DNA of 64,000 nucleotides. It comes from JBNGOQ01 sp050589645. Lineage in GTDB: Bacteria > Bacteroidota > Bacteroidia > Flavobacteriales > Flavobacteriaceae. The position numbers and the translations under genes are program-made. The stretch covers positions 434,001 to 498,000 of the forward strand of contig NZ_JBNGOQ010000004.1 of the NCBI RefSeq assembly GCF_050589645.1. The letters run 5' to 3'. The notes below the pieces were generated by a model. That model saw nothing but the letters and a program-made list of their open reading frames with translations. It did not search any database and was not told where the DNA came from. Position 1 is the first letter of the stretch, and each line of letters opens with the position of its first letter. This document shows, one piece after another, positions 17,249 to 26,536 of the stretch.

Positions 17249-17488
17249 ATGACATCGGAGGAGGTAAAAATAAATATCGAGAAAGCATTGGACGAAATCC
17301 GTCCATTTCTTCAAAGTGACGGAGGGGATATTTCCTTGATTTCCATAGATAACAATACTTCGGTAAAGGTAAGATTGGAAGGCGCTTGTGTGGGTTGCAG
17401 TGTTAATCAGATGACCCTTAGGAGCGGAGTGGAAATGACTATTAAAAAGTATGTTCCACAAATAGAGGAAGTAATCAGTGTTGACTAA
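17249..17488 (+). CDS. NifU C-terminal-domain Fe-S scaffold
   Basis: 79 residues, a stand-alone NifU_C/Nfu domain. It has the cluster-binding CxxC at C47/C50 (GACVGCSVNQMTLRSGVE) and the typical opening IEKALDEIRPFLQSDGGDISLI. Two subunits would hold one [4Fe-4S] cluster for transfer. It lies two bases after apbC, so the ATPase and scaffold are probably made together. There are no nitrogenase genes nearby, so this is general Fe-S biogenesis. Confidence 0.93.
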   Translation: MTSEEVKINIEKALDEIRPFLQSDGGDISLISIDNNTSVKVRLEGACVGCSVNQMTLRSGVEMTIKKYVPQIEEVISVD

Positions 17489-17563
17489 TAGGCCTGATAA
17501 AAATCATGTATTACAATTGGTTGCTTCAATACCTTTGTCCCCGTTTTTCTAGTATCTTTTTTC

Positions 17564-18616
17564 ATGATCAAAACAGACATACTTATTATTGGTGCAGGAC
17601 CTACGGGTCTTTTTGCAGTTTTTGAGGCCGGTTTGCTGCAACTAAAATGCCATTTGATAGATGCCTTGCCGCAGGCGGGCGGACAATGTTCCGAAATATA
17701 TCCCAAAAAGCCGATTTATGATATTCCAGGGTTTCCCGAGGTTTTGGCCGGGGAATTAGTGGATAATCTCATGGAGCAGATCAAACCTTTTGAACCTGGA
17801 TTTACCCTTGGGGAACGCGCGGACCATATTGAGAAGCTTCCCGATGGTTCCTTTGTGGTCACCACCAATAAGGGAACAAAACACAATGCTCCCGTAGTTG
17901 CAATAGCCGGGGGGTTGGGAAGTTTTGAACCGAGGAAACCTCTGTTAAAAAATATTGGGGAGTACGAGGACAAGGGCGTTTCCTATATCATAAAGGACCC
18001 GGAAATTTACCGAAATAAAAAAGTGTTACTTGCCGGAGGGGGCGATTCCGCACTGGACTGGTGTATCTACCTGGCCGATATTGCGGCCGAAGTGACCTTG
18101 GTGCATCGCCGAAACGAATTTAGGGGCGCGCTGGACTCCGTAGAAAAGGTACAAGCTTTAAAGGACACGGGTAAAATAAAACTGATGACCCCTGCCGAGG
18201 TGATAGCCTTGGAAGGCGAAGATCAACTCGAGGCCCTGGTGGTGAGAACCGGAAGCACGGAGGAAGTACGCATCGTGGTAGATCATTTTATTCCGCTGTT
18301 CGGGCTTTCACCAAAATTGGGACCCATTGCCGACTGGGGCCTAGAAATTGAAAAAAATGCCATCAAAGTGGATACGTTCGATTATCAGACCAACGTCCCG
18401 GGTATCTATGCCATAGGCGATGTAAACACGTATCCTGGAAAGTTAAAACTTATCCTGTGCGGATTCCATGAGGCCACTCTAATGTGCCAAAGTGCCTATC
18501 AACGGATATTCCCGGAAAAAAGATATGTAATGAAATATACGACTGTGGGCGGCGTTCATGGTTTTGATGGAAGTAAAAAGGAAGCGCCAAAGGCCGTTGT
18601 AAAGAAAATAGAATAA
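17564..18616 (+). CDS. Thioredoxin-reductase-like ferredoxin--NADP+ reductase
   Basis: 350 residues. The FAD-binding motif GAGPTGLFAVFEAG (10-23) is followed by LPQAGGQCSEIYPKKPIYDIPGFP. The NAD(P) motif is LLAGGGDSALDWCIYLA (about 160-176) and the second FAD motif GIYAIGDVNTYPGKLKLILCGFHEA. The redox CxxC of thioredoxin reductase is missing, which marks the YumC/type 2 ferredoxin reductases. It moves electrons between NADPH and ferredoxin. A [2Fe-2S] ferredoxin gene follows at 18726 and is the obvious partner. Confidence 0.9.
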   Translation: MIKTDILIIGAGPTGLFAVFEAGLLQLKCHLIDALPQAGGQCSEIYPKKPIYDIPGFPEVLAGELVDNLMEQIKPFEPGFTLGERADHIEKLPDGSFVVTTNKGTKHNAPVVAIAGGLGSFEPRKPLLKNIGEYEDKGVSYIIKDPEIYRNKKVLLAGGGDSALDWCIYLADIAAEVTLVHRRNEFRGALDSVEKVQALKDTGKIKLMTPAEVIALEGEDQLEALVVRTGSTEEVRIVVDHFIPLFGLSPKLGPIADWGLEIEKNAIKVDTFDYQTNVPGIYAIGDVNTYPGKLKLILCGFHEATLMCQSAYQRIFPEKRYVMKYTTVGGVHGFDGSKKEAPKAVVKKIE

Positions 18617-18725
18617 GATCTTGGGGAGTTTATCTGTTAATTTTTATGCGGCCCTACCGACTAAAGGATGGATCTAAAATTTTACGTATGTACCACCGGG
18701 CTATCGGAGTACCAACTACTGTTAT

Positions 18726-19055
18726 ATGTCAGATATAAAAATCAAGATTAAGGACCGTGAGGGTGTATCGCACGAGGTGGATGCACCTACGGACATGAAC
18801 ATGAACCTTATGGAAGTGGTTCGGTCGTATGAACTTGCTCCGGAAGGAACCATTGGCGTCTGCGGTGGTATGGCCATGTGCGCTTCCTGCCAATGCTATG
18901 TGCATTCGGATCATGCGCTTCCCGAAAAATCCGATGACGAGGATGCCATGTTGGCCGAAGCCTTTTACGTAGAGGAAAACAGTCGGTTGGGGTGCCAGAT
19001 CCATATGACGGAGGATTTGGACGGACTTGAGGTGGAGCTGGCCCCTGAATCCTAA
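18726..19055 (+). CDS. [2Fe-2S] ferredoxin, adrenodoxin type
   Basis: 109 residues. Cluster ligands fit C46, C52, C55 (CGGMAMCASC, spacing C-x5-C-x2-C) and C90 (RLGCQIHM), the vertebrate/adrenodoxin pattern. An extra C57 follows. The acidic surface (PEKSDDEDAMLAEAF) is typical for docking to a reductase. The gene follows the ferredoxin reductase by 109 bp on the same strand and is convergent with the ABC exporter. It may supply electrons to Fe-S assembly or to monooxygenases elsewhere. Confidence 0.93.
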   Translation: MSDIKIKIKDREGVSHEVDAPTDMNMNLMEVVRSYELAPEGTIGVCGGMAMCASCQCYVHSDHALPEKSDDEDAMLAEAFYVEENSRLGCQIHMTEDLDGLEVELAPES

Positions 19056-19146
19056 GGGCCCAGCAAAGAATCTGTCCGATTTCTACTAAAAGAGTCCCCA
19101 CCTTGTTCGGAAAAAAAGATAATAGTTCTCTTAGTTTAAGACGCTA

Positions 19147-20883
19147 TCAAATTCTCGCTTGATAGGTAAACAAGTTATAGTATCGCCCTTCTGCTGCGAT
19201 AAGTTCATCATGGGTACCCTGTTCCGCAATGCTACCCTTTTCAATGACCAAAATCTGATTGGCCTTACGAATGGTGCTCAGGCGATGTGCAATGACAAAA
19301 GTGGTACGCCCTTTGGTCAGCTCTGCCAAACTTTTTTGAATCAGGGCCTCGCTTTCAGTATCCAGGCTGGAGGTGGCTTCGTCCAAGATCAGGATTTTTG
19401 GGTCGGCCAAAACGGCCCTGGCAATGGCAATGCGCTGGCGCTGTCCCCCAGAGAGTTTTACACCGCGTTCTCCTATCAGCGTTTCCAAGCCTTCCTCAAA
19501 ACGATCGGTAAATTCGTCCACATAGGCGGCTTTTACTGCCTTTTGCAGCGCCTCTTCCGAGGCATTGGGCCTTGGGAATAAAATATTTTCCCGGATGGTG
19601 CCCTCAAACAAAAACTCATCCTGCAATACCACACCAAGGTACTGTCTGTAGCTGCTTAGGTCTACCTTGGAAAGGTCCGTACCGTCCACGGTGATTTTTC
19701 CGGATTGTGGATTTAAAAAAGTGGCCGCCAAGCCTGCTATGGTCGATTTTCCCGAGCCCGAACTCCCCACCAGGGCAACCACCGAACCCGATCTTACCTC
19801 AAAGCTTATGTTGTGCAGCACCTCCTTGTCCTCCTCATAGGCAAAGGAAACGTCGTGGAATACGATATCTCCGTCAATATGATCAAGCACCGAGGTCCGG
19901 TTGCTTTCATCCAGTTCGGGGGTCATGTTCATAAGTTCCTCGGTACGGTCCAAACCTGCCAAGGCCTCGGTCAGCTGGCTCCCAATATTGCTCATTTGAA
20001 CAATAGGGGCGATCATAAGGCCCAGGATGAAGGTAAAGGACCAAAATTCACCTTCGGTAATCTCCGAGACAATGATCTTATATCCTCCGATACCCATAAC
20101 ACCGGTGGTGGCCACCCCCAGTAGAAAGGTCGAGGAACTGGTCATAAAGGCCGTGGCCGTTAAACTCTTCTTCACGTTGAGAAATAGCTTTTCTACGCCC
20201 GATTCAAAAACACCGTGCTCTTGCCGTTCGGCATTGAAACCTTTGATGACCCGTATACCGCCCAAGGTCTCCGTAAGTCTTCCGGTGACCTCGGCATTTA
20301 TTTTTCCCCTGTTCCTGAAGACCGGGCGTATGATTTTAAAGGCTTTGAGGGCGATGCCAGCAAATATGGCCAAAGGAATTAACGTAAAAAGGGTCATGGA
20401 CGGACTTATCCTGATCAACAGCACAAAAGAGACCACTGCCGTGATCGTGCCTCCCACCAACTGTACCAATCCGGTCCCGATCAGATTGCGTACCCCTTCC
20501 ACATCGGTCATTATGCGGGACACCAGTGCACCTGACTTTGTATTGTCAAAAAATCGGATGGGAAGGGAGAGCACCTTTTTCTGTACCTGTGCCCGCAATT
20601 GGGAAATCATGAACTGGGCCTGTACGCTCAGGATCTTGGTCAACAAAAAAGAAGTTATGGCCTGTACCAAAATGGCAAGCCCTACGACCAGTACCAGAAT
20701 ATAGAGCAGGTCCAAGTTTTTATTGGGGAGTACATCGTCCATAAAATACTGGAGCGATATGGGGGCCACAAAACTGGCCGCCTTACTGATGACAATAAGC
20801 AGCAGTCCCAGCAGGACAAGGTTTCGTCTGGGCCAAATAATGGTACGGAAGGCTTTGAGGACACTTATTTTTTTATCGGACAT
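19147..20883 (-). CDS. MsbA-like ABC exporter (fused permease-ATPase)
   Basis: 578 residues. The N-terminal exporter membrane domain has six helices (about 20-310). The ATPase domain has Walker A VGSSGSGKST (about 370-379), the Q-loop VVLQDEFLFEGT, the signature LSGGQRQRIAIARA, Walker B ILILDEATSSLD and the H-loop VIAHRLSTI. It works as a homodimer in the inner membrane, exporting lipids or hydrophobic compounds. Substrate unknown; the msbA lipid A flippase is one possibility. It is convergent with the ferredoxin gene. Confidence 0.9.
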   Translation of the reverse strand: MSDKKISVLKAFRTIIWPRRNLVLLGLLLIVISKAASFVAPISLQYFMDDVLPNKNLDLLYILVLVVGLAILVQAITSFLLTKILSVQAQFMISQLRAQVQKKVLSLPIRFFDNTKSGALVSRIMTDVEGVRNLIGTGLVQLVGGTITAVVSFVLLIRISPSMTLFTLIPLAIFAGIALKAFKIIRPVFRNRGKINAEVTGRLTETLGGIRVIKGFNAERQEHGVFESGVEKLFLNVKKSLTATAFMTSSSTFLLGVATTGVMGIGGYKIIVSEITEGEFWSFTFILGLMIAPIVQMSNIGSQLTEALAGLDRTEELMNMTPELDESNRTSVLDHIDGDIVFHDVSFAYEEDKEVLHNISFEVRSGSVVALVGSSGSGKSTIAGLAATFLNPQSGKITVDGTDLSKVDLSSYRQYLGVVLQDEFLFEGTIRENILFPRPNASEEALQKAVKAAYVDEFTDRFEEGLETLIGERGVKLSGGQRQRIAIARAVLADPKILILDEATSSLDTESEALIQKSLAELTKGRTTFVIAHRLSTIRKANQILVIEKGSIAEQGTHDELIAAEGRYYNLFTYQARI

Positions 20884-21030
20884 AGGGTCTGAACATCATT
20901 TTTTGAGAACGCAAGTTACTTTAAAAATGGGAGGGACCATGGGTGTGTGATTTGAAGCGGCTAATTTTTAAGCTAAAATTAGTATTTATACGCCAAGACC
21001 TTTAATTTCACATAGCAAACAAAAAAGGGA

Positions 21031-21240
21031 ATGGAAGTAAAGGACAGTAACGGCAATATTTTGGAAGATGGAGATAATGTTCACGTTATCAAGGATTTAA
21101 AGGTAAAGGGAATGTCCAAAACCCTAAAGCGGGGCAATGTGATCAAGAATATAAGACTGACATCGAGTCCTCAAGAAGTAGAGTGCAGGGTAGGAAAGAG
21201 CCATATTGTGCTCAAGACCCAATTTTTGAAAAGAGCATAG
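21031..21240 (+). CDS. PhnA/YjdM-like small protein (SH3-like domain only)
   Basis: 69 residues: VKDSNGNILEDGDNVHVIKDLKVKGMSKTLKRGNVIKNIRL and a terminal basic VLKTQFLKRA. This equals the C-terminal domain of YjdM/PhnA proteins (VKDANGN.L..GD.V..IKDLKVKG). The N-terminal zinc ribbon of the full-length protein is missing. The name alkylphosphonate utilisation protein is historical; YjdM is not a proven phosphonatase. No phosphonate genes are nearby. It is 17 bp upstream of the acylase gene. Confidence 0.8.
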   Translation: MEVKDSNGNILEDGDNVHVIKDLKVKGMSKTLKRGNVIKNIRLTSSPQEVECRVGKSHIVLKTQFLKRA

Positions 21241-21257
21241 CTTTAAATCGATATAAA

Positions 21258-23432
21258 ATGAGACAAGTAGCCGCTTTCCTCCTATTATTGACGTTGGGGT
21301 GCCAAACCGAAGACCCAAAAACCGAACTGGAACGTTGGCAAGGGTATGCCGAACGCACCACCATCATTCGCGATGACTTTGGTGTTCCCCATATTTACGG
21401 CAAGACCGATGCCGATGCCGTTTTTGGATTGCTGTATGCACAGTGCGAGGACGACTTTAACCGGGTAGAACGAAACTACATCTGGGCCACAGGGCGTTTG
21501 GCAGAGGTAGATGGTGAAGCTGCTCTTTACAGCGACCTCAGGGCCAAGCTCTTTATGACGGAAGAAGAGGCCAAGGCGAATTACAAAAAAAGCCCGGAAT
21601 GGCTTAAAAAGCTGTGCGATGCCTTCGCCGATGGCATCAATTATTATCTGCACACCCATCCCGAGGTACAACCCAAATTACTGACCCGTTTTGAGCCTTG
21701 GATGCCCATGTATTTCAGTGAGGGCTCCATCGGTGGTGATATTGAACGGATTTCCACAAAAAAAATACAGGCCTTTTATGAAAGCGGCATGGAGATTCCC
21801 GAAGCGCAGGAAATCCAGCTCAAAAAGAAGGAGGAGGCCCTGGAACCCCAAGGTTCCAACGGCATTGCAATAGCGGGGAAACTCACCCAATCTGGCAATA
21901 CCCTGCTGTTGATTAATCCGCATACCTCCTTTTATTTTAGGGGGGAGGTACACGTGGTCAGCGAAGAGGGTCTTAACGCCTATGGTGCGGTTACTTGGGG
22001 CCAGTTTTTTGTATATCAAGGCTTTAACGAAAAAACAGGCTGGATGCATACCTCTACCTATACGGATGTTATGGATGAATTTAAGGAAACCCTGCTGCAA
22101 TTGGACGGGGAACTGCTGTATCAGTATGGGGAGGAGCTTAGACCCGTAACGACTTCCCAAATCACTTTAAAATATAGGGAAGGCGAGAGCTTGAAGGAAA
22201 GGAACTTCCCAGCCTATCGCACCCACCACGGACCCATAACCCATGTAGAAGACGGTCAATGGACGGCCTCTGCCATGATGTGGGAACCGGTAAAAGCGCT
22301 GGAGCAATCCTACATTAGGACCAAACAAACGGGCTATTCGGGCTTTCGTCAGATGATGGATATACGCACCAACTCTTCCAACAACACCGTATATGCGGAT
22401 GCCGAGGGTAATATTGCCTATTTTCATGGCAATTTTGTACCGGTTAGGGATACCGTTTTTGACTATACCCAGCCTGTGGATGGTAGTAACCCGCGGACCG
22501 ATTGGAGGGGCCTGCACACCGTAGATGAGAATATCCTGCTTCTGAATCCGGAAAACGGATGGCTGCAGAACTGCAATTCCACTCCCTATACCGCTGCTTT
22601 GGATTACAGCCCAAAGAAGAAAGACTATCCCAAGTATATGTCGTTGGACCGGGAAAATTTTCGTGGTGTCCACGCCATTGATTTGCTCAGGGGAAAAGAC
22701 GGGTTTACCTTGGATAATCTTATAGCATTGGGACACGATTCCTACTTGCCCGCCTTCGAAAAACTGATTCCAGGTTTGGTAGCGGCCTATGATGGATCCC
22801 AAAACAAGGACCCCATATTGGCCGAGCCGATCAAGACTCTACGCAATTGGGATTTTAGAACATCCAAGGCCTCTGTGGCCATGTCGTTGGCCCATTTTTA
22901 CGGTATGCGCTATGGTAGGGAAGGGGTACGGCCAGGTAAAATGAGCGATATGGAACTGATGACCTATTTTGGTTCCCAATCCCCGCTCCAGGAGCGTTTG
23001 GCAATATTCACCAAAGTGGTGGAACAACTCGAGTCGGATTTTGGGACCTGGGAAATGCCCTGGGGCGAAATCAACCGTTACCAGAGGATCAACGGGGATA
23101 TCCGCCAGGCTTTTGATGATAATAAACCCAGTATTCCCGTGGACTTTGCATCGGGTCGTTGGGGAGCCTTGGCCGCCTATGGCGCCCGATATACCAACAA
23201 CACCAAAAAAATCTATGGTACGCGAGGGAACAGCTTCGTGGCCGTTGTAGAGTTCGGCGAAAGGGTAAGGGCAAAGACCATTTTGGCGGGCGGACAAAGT
23301 GGCGATCCGGCCTCAGCGCATTTTGGGGATCAGGCCCAGCGCTATGCCGATATGCAGTTCAAAGAAGTTGCCTATTACAAGGAGGATGTGCTTAAACGGG
23401 CAGAAACCACCTACCATCCCGGGGAACGATAA
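21258..23432 (+). CDS. Penicillin-acylase-family N-terminal-nucleophile amidase (lipoprotein)
   Basis: 724 residues from ATG 21258 (MRQVAAFLLLLTLGC, lipobox Cys15). The longer upstream frame would overlap the PhnA-like gene and destroy the signal peptide. The alpha-chain region contains IIRDDFGVPHIYGKTDADAVFGLLYAQCEDDF. Self-cleavage should occur before S200 in PQGSNGIAIAG, making Ser200 the catalytic beta-chain N-terminus. The expected oxyanion region NPHTSFYFRGEVHVV follows. Family members cleave amide side chains of beta-lactams, acyl-homoserine lactones or lipopeptides in the periplasm. The substrate is unknown; quorum quenching is only a possibility. Confidence 0.88.
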   Translation: MRQVAAFLLLLTLGCQTEDPKTELERWQGYAERTTIIRDDFGVPHIYGKTDADAVFGLLYAQCEDDFNRVERNYIWATGRLAEVDGEAALYSDLRAKLFMTEEEAKANYKKSPEWLKKLCDAFADGINYYLHTHPEVQPKLLTRFEPWMPMYFSEGSIGGDIERISTKKIQAFYESGMEIPEAQEIQLKKKEEALEPQGSNGIAIAGKLTQSGNTLLLINPHTSFYFRGEVHVVSEEGLNAYGAVTWGQFFVYQGFNEKTGWMHTSTYTDVMDEFKETLLQLDGELLYQYGEELRPVTTSQITLKYREGESLKERNFPAYRTHHGPITHVEDGQWTASAMMWEPVKALEQSYIRTKQTGYSGFRQMMDIRTNSSNNTVYADAEGNIAYFHGNFVPVRDTVFDYTQPVDGSNPRTDWRGLHTVDENILLLNPENGWLQNCNSTPYTAALDYSPKKKDYPKYMSLDRENFRGVHAIDLLRGKDGFTLDNLIALGHDSYLPAFEKLIPGLVAAYDGSQNKDPILAEPIKTLRNWDFRTSKASVAMSLAHFYGMRYGREGVRPGKMSDMELMTYFGSQSPLQERLAIFTKVVEQLESDFGTWEMPWGEINRYQRINGDIRQAFDDNKPSIPVDFASGRWGALAAYGARYTNNTKKIYGTRGNSFVAVVEFGERVRAKTILAGGQSGDPASAHFGDQAQRYADMQFKEVAYYKEDVLKRAETTYHPGER

Positions 23433-23459
23433 TAGAAATAGAGGATGTGTTGGGGTTCA

Positions 23460-24095
23460 TTACTCCTTTACGATAATCAGGGAAGCCTTGGCACCGGTAG
23501 ATAAATTCCATCGGTTGGCATAAATAAGCTGGCCCTTGTCATCGTAGACGTTCACTTGGGCCGTATTGGGTCCGGAAGAGCCTTGGTTCAAAGCTTCAAA
23601 ATCGAGCCGATTAAACCCGCTCTCAAGATTGATGTTGACGCCCTTAAACGTGCCGGACAAGAGTATGTTGGGTTCCACCACCTGACCATTGGCGTAGATT
23701 TTTACACGGTCCCCATCCACAAATTCATGATCGCGGCAAACAATGCCCACAAATTTGGCATTGCTCTTTAGATCGCCCAAATATTGATCACCGTAGTGCT
23801 TGTCGGAGCCTTTCTTTTCCTTTTCACCAATTTTAGGGTCTATCTTAAGGCCATGGCCGGCCTGTACGAGTTTCGTGTCGGGAAGCATTTTAACCTCGCG
23901 TTTATTGCGATCCTTTAGATTTACCTCGGGTTTTTTGTCAAAAGTGGAGGGCATGTTCAATGCCGTACCCTTATTGTCCTTGGTGTCCAGTTTTTTGCCT
24001 TCAATCTTTAAAGGTTTTGTTACAGGAATATCCGTTTGGGCCAGCCCCGGAAAGGATAGCAATAACAGAACAGCAAGTGTAACAATAGATCGCAT
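23460..24095 (-). CDS. Secreted protein of unknown function
   Basis: 211 residues with a Sec signal peptide (MRSIVTLAVLLLLSFPGLAQ). Residues 25-90 are a low-complexity Lys/Asp-rich segment with repeats such as KKPEVNLKDRNKREVKMLP. The C-terminal half (about 100-211) looks like an all-beta domain (DRVKIYANGQVVEPNILLSGTFKGVNINLESGFNRLDFEALNQG). I do not recognise a named family, though similar secreted proteins occur in flavobacteria. It is convergent with the acylase gene (27 bp). Confidence 0.65.
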   Translation of the reverse strand: MRSIVTLAVLLLLSFPGLAQTDIPVTKPLKIEGKKLDTKDNKGTALNMPSTFDKKPEVNLKDRNKREVKMLPDTKLVQAGHGLKIDPKIGEKEKKGSDKHYGDQYLGDLKSNAKFVGIVCRDHEFVDGDRVKIYANGQVVEPNILLSGTFKGVNINLESGFNRLDFEALNQGSSGPNTAQVNVYDDKGQLIYANRWNLSTGAKASLIIVKE

Positions 24096-24356
24096 AGCTT
24101 TAAAAACAGTCGCAATAACTATGTAAAAATAACAAATACCGGGCCATAGGGCTCTAAATTGCTGTTAAAATCGACCAGTTACAAGGGATTGTACGTTTCT
24201 TAGGGGTGGTTTTGCTCCACTTTTTAGGATGCGGATCATTGTGCAAAACTGACAATTGTCATAGGTAAACTCCTGGTGCTCCCTTAGTTTGGATGGATCA
24301 TTTTTTATACCTTCCAGGGATTTGAAACTATTGGATATACAAAACAAGTAACGAAT
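24096..24356. other. 261-bp intergenic region without a recognised gene
   Basis: Divergent space between the secreted protein gene and the DoxX gene. A short minus-strand frame (24165-24395) overlaps the DoxX start and has no recognisable features. I see no exact -7 box and no strong hairpin. It presumably holds both promoters. Confidence 0.5.
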
Positions 24357-24854
24357 ATGATGGACGAAACTAAACGCAAATGGGAATTGAAACACAGCAT
24401 CGCACTGTTACGGGTGGCTATCGGTTGGCATTTTCTATACGAGGGCATCGTAAAGATCTATAACCCGGACTGGAGCTCCTTCGGGTACTTGATTACTGCT
24501 CAGGGTCCGCTTAAGCCCCTGTTTTGGGCGCTTACGGATGATGCGGTGATTGGATGGGCCGACACCTTAAACTGGATGGCACTGATGTTTGTGGGCGTTA
24601 CACTAGTGCTGGGTTTTCTGGAACGATGGGGCGCCCTTGTGGGCATGTTTTTGCTCGCCTTATACTACATGGCACATCCGGCCTTGCCATGGTTGCAACA
24701 GCTAAATGTTGAAGGAAGCTATTGGTTTGTCAATAAGAACCTTATAGAACTTATTGCATGTTTGGTCCTTTATCAATTTCCTACCGGACAGGTATTTGGA
24801 CTAAGCTATCTTTTTCGCAAAAAGCATAAAATTACTAAAACAGAAACCTTATGA
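24357..24854 (+). CDS. DoxX-family membrane protein
   Basis: 165 residues with four hydrophobic segments, starting ALLRVAIGWHFLYEGIVKIYNPDW, the DoxX/quinol-oxidase-subunit-like signature seen in many bacterial membrane proteins. The loop ALYYMAHPALPWLQQLNVEGSYWFVNKNLIEL is typical of the Bacteroidetes group found with Gfo/Idh/MocA genes. The stop overlaps the next start (ATGA, 24851-24854), so the two are coupled. A role in passing electrons to or from the quinone pool for the oxidoreductase is possible but unproven. Confidence 0.78.
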   Translation: MMDETKRKWELKHSIALLRVAIGWHFLYEGIVKIYNPDWSSFGYLITAQGPLKPLFWALTDDAVIGWADTLNWMALMFVGVTLVLGFLERWGALVGMFLLALYYMAHPALPWLQQLNVEGSYWFVNKNLIELIACLVLYQFPTGQVFGLSYLFRKKHKITKTETL

Positions 24855-26431
24855 AATGGACTAGACGTGACGTGCTCAAGGGCTTGGGCGGAATTCCCAT
24901 TCTCGGAGCGGTCTGGTGGGCAGGGGCCACATCTGCGGCAAGCAAGAACCGAGAACGTTCGGAAATATTGGAACAATTGAACATACGGCCCTCGTTGCCG
25001 CCAGATATGCCAGAAATTACCGGAAGCCCCATAAGGGTGGGGATTGTTGGTTTTGGGATTCGCGGCGAACAGTTGTGCCGGGCGCTAGGTTTTGCCACTA
25101 AGGAATGGCTACATGAAATGGCATTGGAAGCGGAAAACGACACAAATCATACAGCCTTGGAGGATTTTCAGCGACAGGAAAAATTGAATGTGAAACTTAC
25201 GGCAGTTTGTGACGTTTTCGATATCCGGGCAGAAAAAGCGGTCACCTCTTTCTCCACGCCAGACCACCAGGTAAAAAGGTTTAAGACCCATAGCGACATA
25301 ATCAAGAGTGGAGAAGTGGATGCCGTAATCATTGCAACCCCGGATCACTGGCATGCCCCGATGTCTATTGAAGCTCTGGAACACGGCGTCCATGTCTATG
25401 TTGAAAAGCCTATGACCCACACCTTAGGGGAGACCTATAGGTTACGCGAGGCTGCTGAAAAGTCCAAAGCATCTTTTATGGTGGGGCATCAGCACCGGCA
25501 GACCTTGAGCTTTAAAACAGCCCAGGATATTGTGGACAAGGGCGTGCTTGGGCATATTTCACTGATCCAGACCAATACGAACCGCAACGATGACAATGGG
25601 GCATGGAATTATGATATTCACGAGCAGGCCAGCCCGCAGACCATAGACTGGGACCTTTTCCTGGGTACCGCACCCAAAATACCCTTTAACAAGGAACATT
25701 TCTTTAGATGGAGAAAATGGTGGTCGTACGGATCTGGATTATCGGGAGACCTGCTTACCCATGATTATGATCGGCTCAATTGCATCCTGAATATGGGGAT
25801 TCCCGATTCGGTTACCGCCTCCGGGGGCATTTACACCCACAGGGATGGGCGAAATGTACCCGATGTGCTACAGGTGAATATGGAATTTCCCCATTTCAGC
25901 ACAGGAAGCAGTCAAACAAATGGGAAGGAAGAGGGAATGACCTTGGTGTACAGTGCCACCCTGGGCAATGGTTTTGGTAGGCCTACGATTTTGATGGGAC
26001 ATGATGCCAGCATGGAATTGGGCAATACGCTGACCATTTGGCCCGATGCATCCTCCACGCGGTATGCCGAGATGATCGAGACCGAAAAAATGAAGCCCCA
26101 TATTCCAATTTATAGGTATGATCCCGGGGCCAATGTTCCTGATGCAATCTCTTCGGCGACATCCCAATATTTTGCCGATAAGGGCCTTATGTGGACCTAC
26201 ATCAACGGGGCTAGGGTAGACTCTACCTACCTGCACCTTAGGGAATGGTTGGTAAGTACCCGAAACGGAGGAGAAGTAAGCTGTGGGATCAAAGAGGGTT
26301 TTGATGAGGCCATTACAGCACATATGGCGGGTCTCTCCTTTAAACTGGGCCGAAAAATTGAATGGAACAAAGGAGATCAAGTGGTTGAGCCCATTGAAGG
26401 CACTGATTTTGATGAGGTATTGCTTTCCTAG
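24851..26431 (+). CDS. Tat-exported Gfo/Idh/MocA-family oxidoreductase
   Basis: 526 residues. The N-terminus MKWTRRDVLKGLGGIPILGAVWWAGATSAAS has the twin-arginine motif and hydrophobic stretch. The Rossmann fold begins at VGIVGFGIRGEQLC (about 63-76). EKPMTHTLGETYRL contains the conserved Lys-Pro of the family, and a long C-terminal substrate domain follows. Family members oxidise or reduce sugars and sugar acids; Tat export with bound nucleotide fits periplasmic members. It is translationally coupled to DoxX. The substrate is not clear, and no glycoside hydrolase is adjacent. Confidence 0.87.
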   Translation: MKWTRRDVLKGLGGIPILGAVWWAGATSAASKNRERSEILEQLNIRPSLPPDMPEITGSPIRVGIVGFGIRGEQLCRALGFATKEWLHEMALEAENDTNHTALEDFQRQEKLNVKLTAVCDVFDIRAEKAVTSFSTPDHQVKRFKTHSDIIKSGEVDAVIIATPDHWHAPMSIEALEHGVHVYVEKPMTHTLGETYRLREAAEKSKASFMVGHQHRQTLSFKTAQDIVDKGVLGHISLIQTNTNRNDDNGAWNYDIHEQASPQTIDWDLFLGTAPKIPFNKEHFFRWRKWWSYGSGLSGDLLTHDYDRLNCILNMGIPDSVTASGGIYTHRDGRNVPDVLQVNMEFPHFSTGSSQTNGKEEGMTLVYSATLGNGFGRPTILMGHDASMELGNTLTIWPDASSTRYAEMIETEKMKPHIPIYRYDPGANVPDAISSATSQYFADKGLMWTYINGARVDSTYLHLREWLVSTRNGGEVSCGIKEGFDEAITAHMAGLSFKLGRKIEWNKGDQVVEPIEGTDFDEVLLS

Positions 26432-26536
26432 GTCCGAGGGGGTTTAAGCTGATTTCGGCCTTGTTCCGGACATGATAGATGTCATATTATTCATGGTTTA
26501 TTGATGTTAACTTTAAGAATAATAATACGTTACGTC

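Noticed and set aside
16107..17488. Nitrogen-fixation genes, from the NifU-like protein
   Set aside because: The protein is only the C-terminal Nfu domain beside Mrp, which is general Fe-S assembly. No nif structural gene is present.
21031..21240. A phosphonate-use gene
   Set aside because: The PhnA name is historical, the zinc ribbon is missing and no C-P lyase or phosphonatase gene lies nearby.
24165..24395. Minus-strand 76-codon frame in the gap before the DoxX gene
   Set aside because: It overlaps the DoxX start, has no recognisable features and no good ribosome-binding site was seen.
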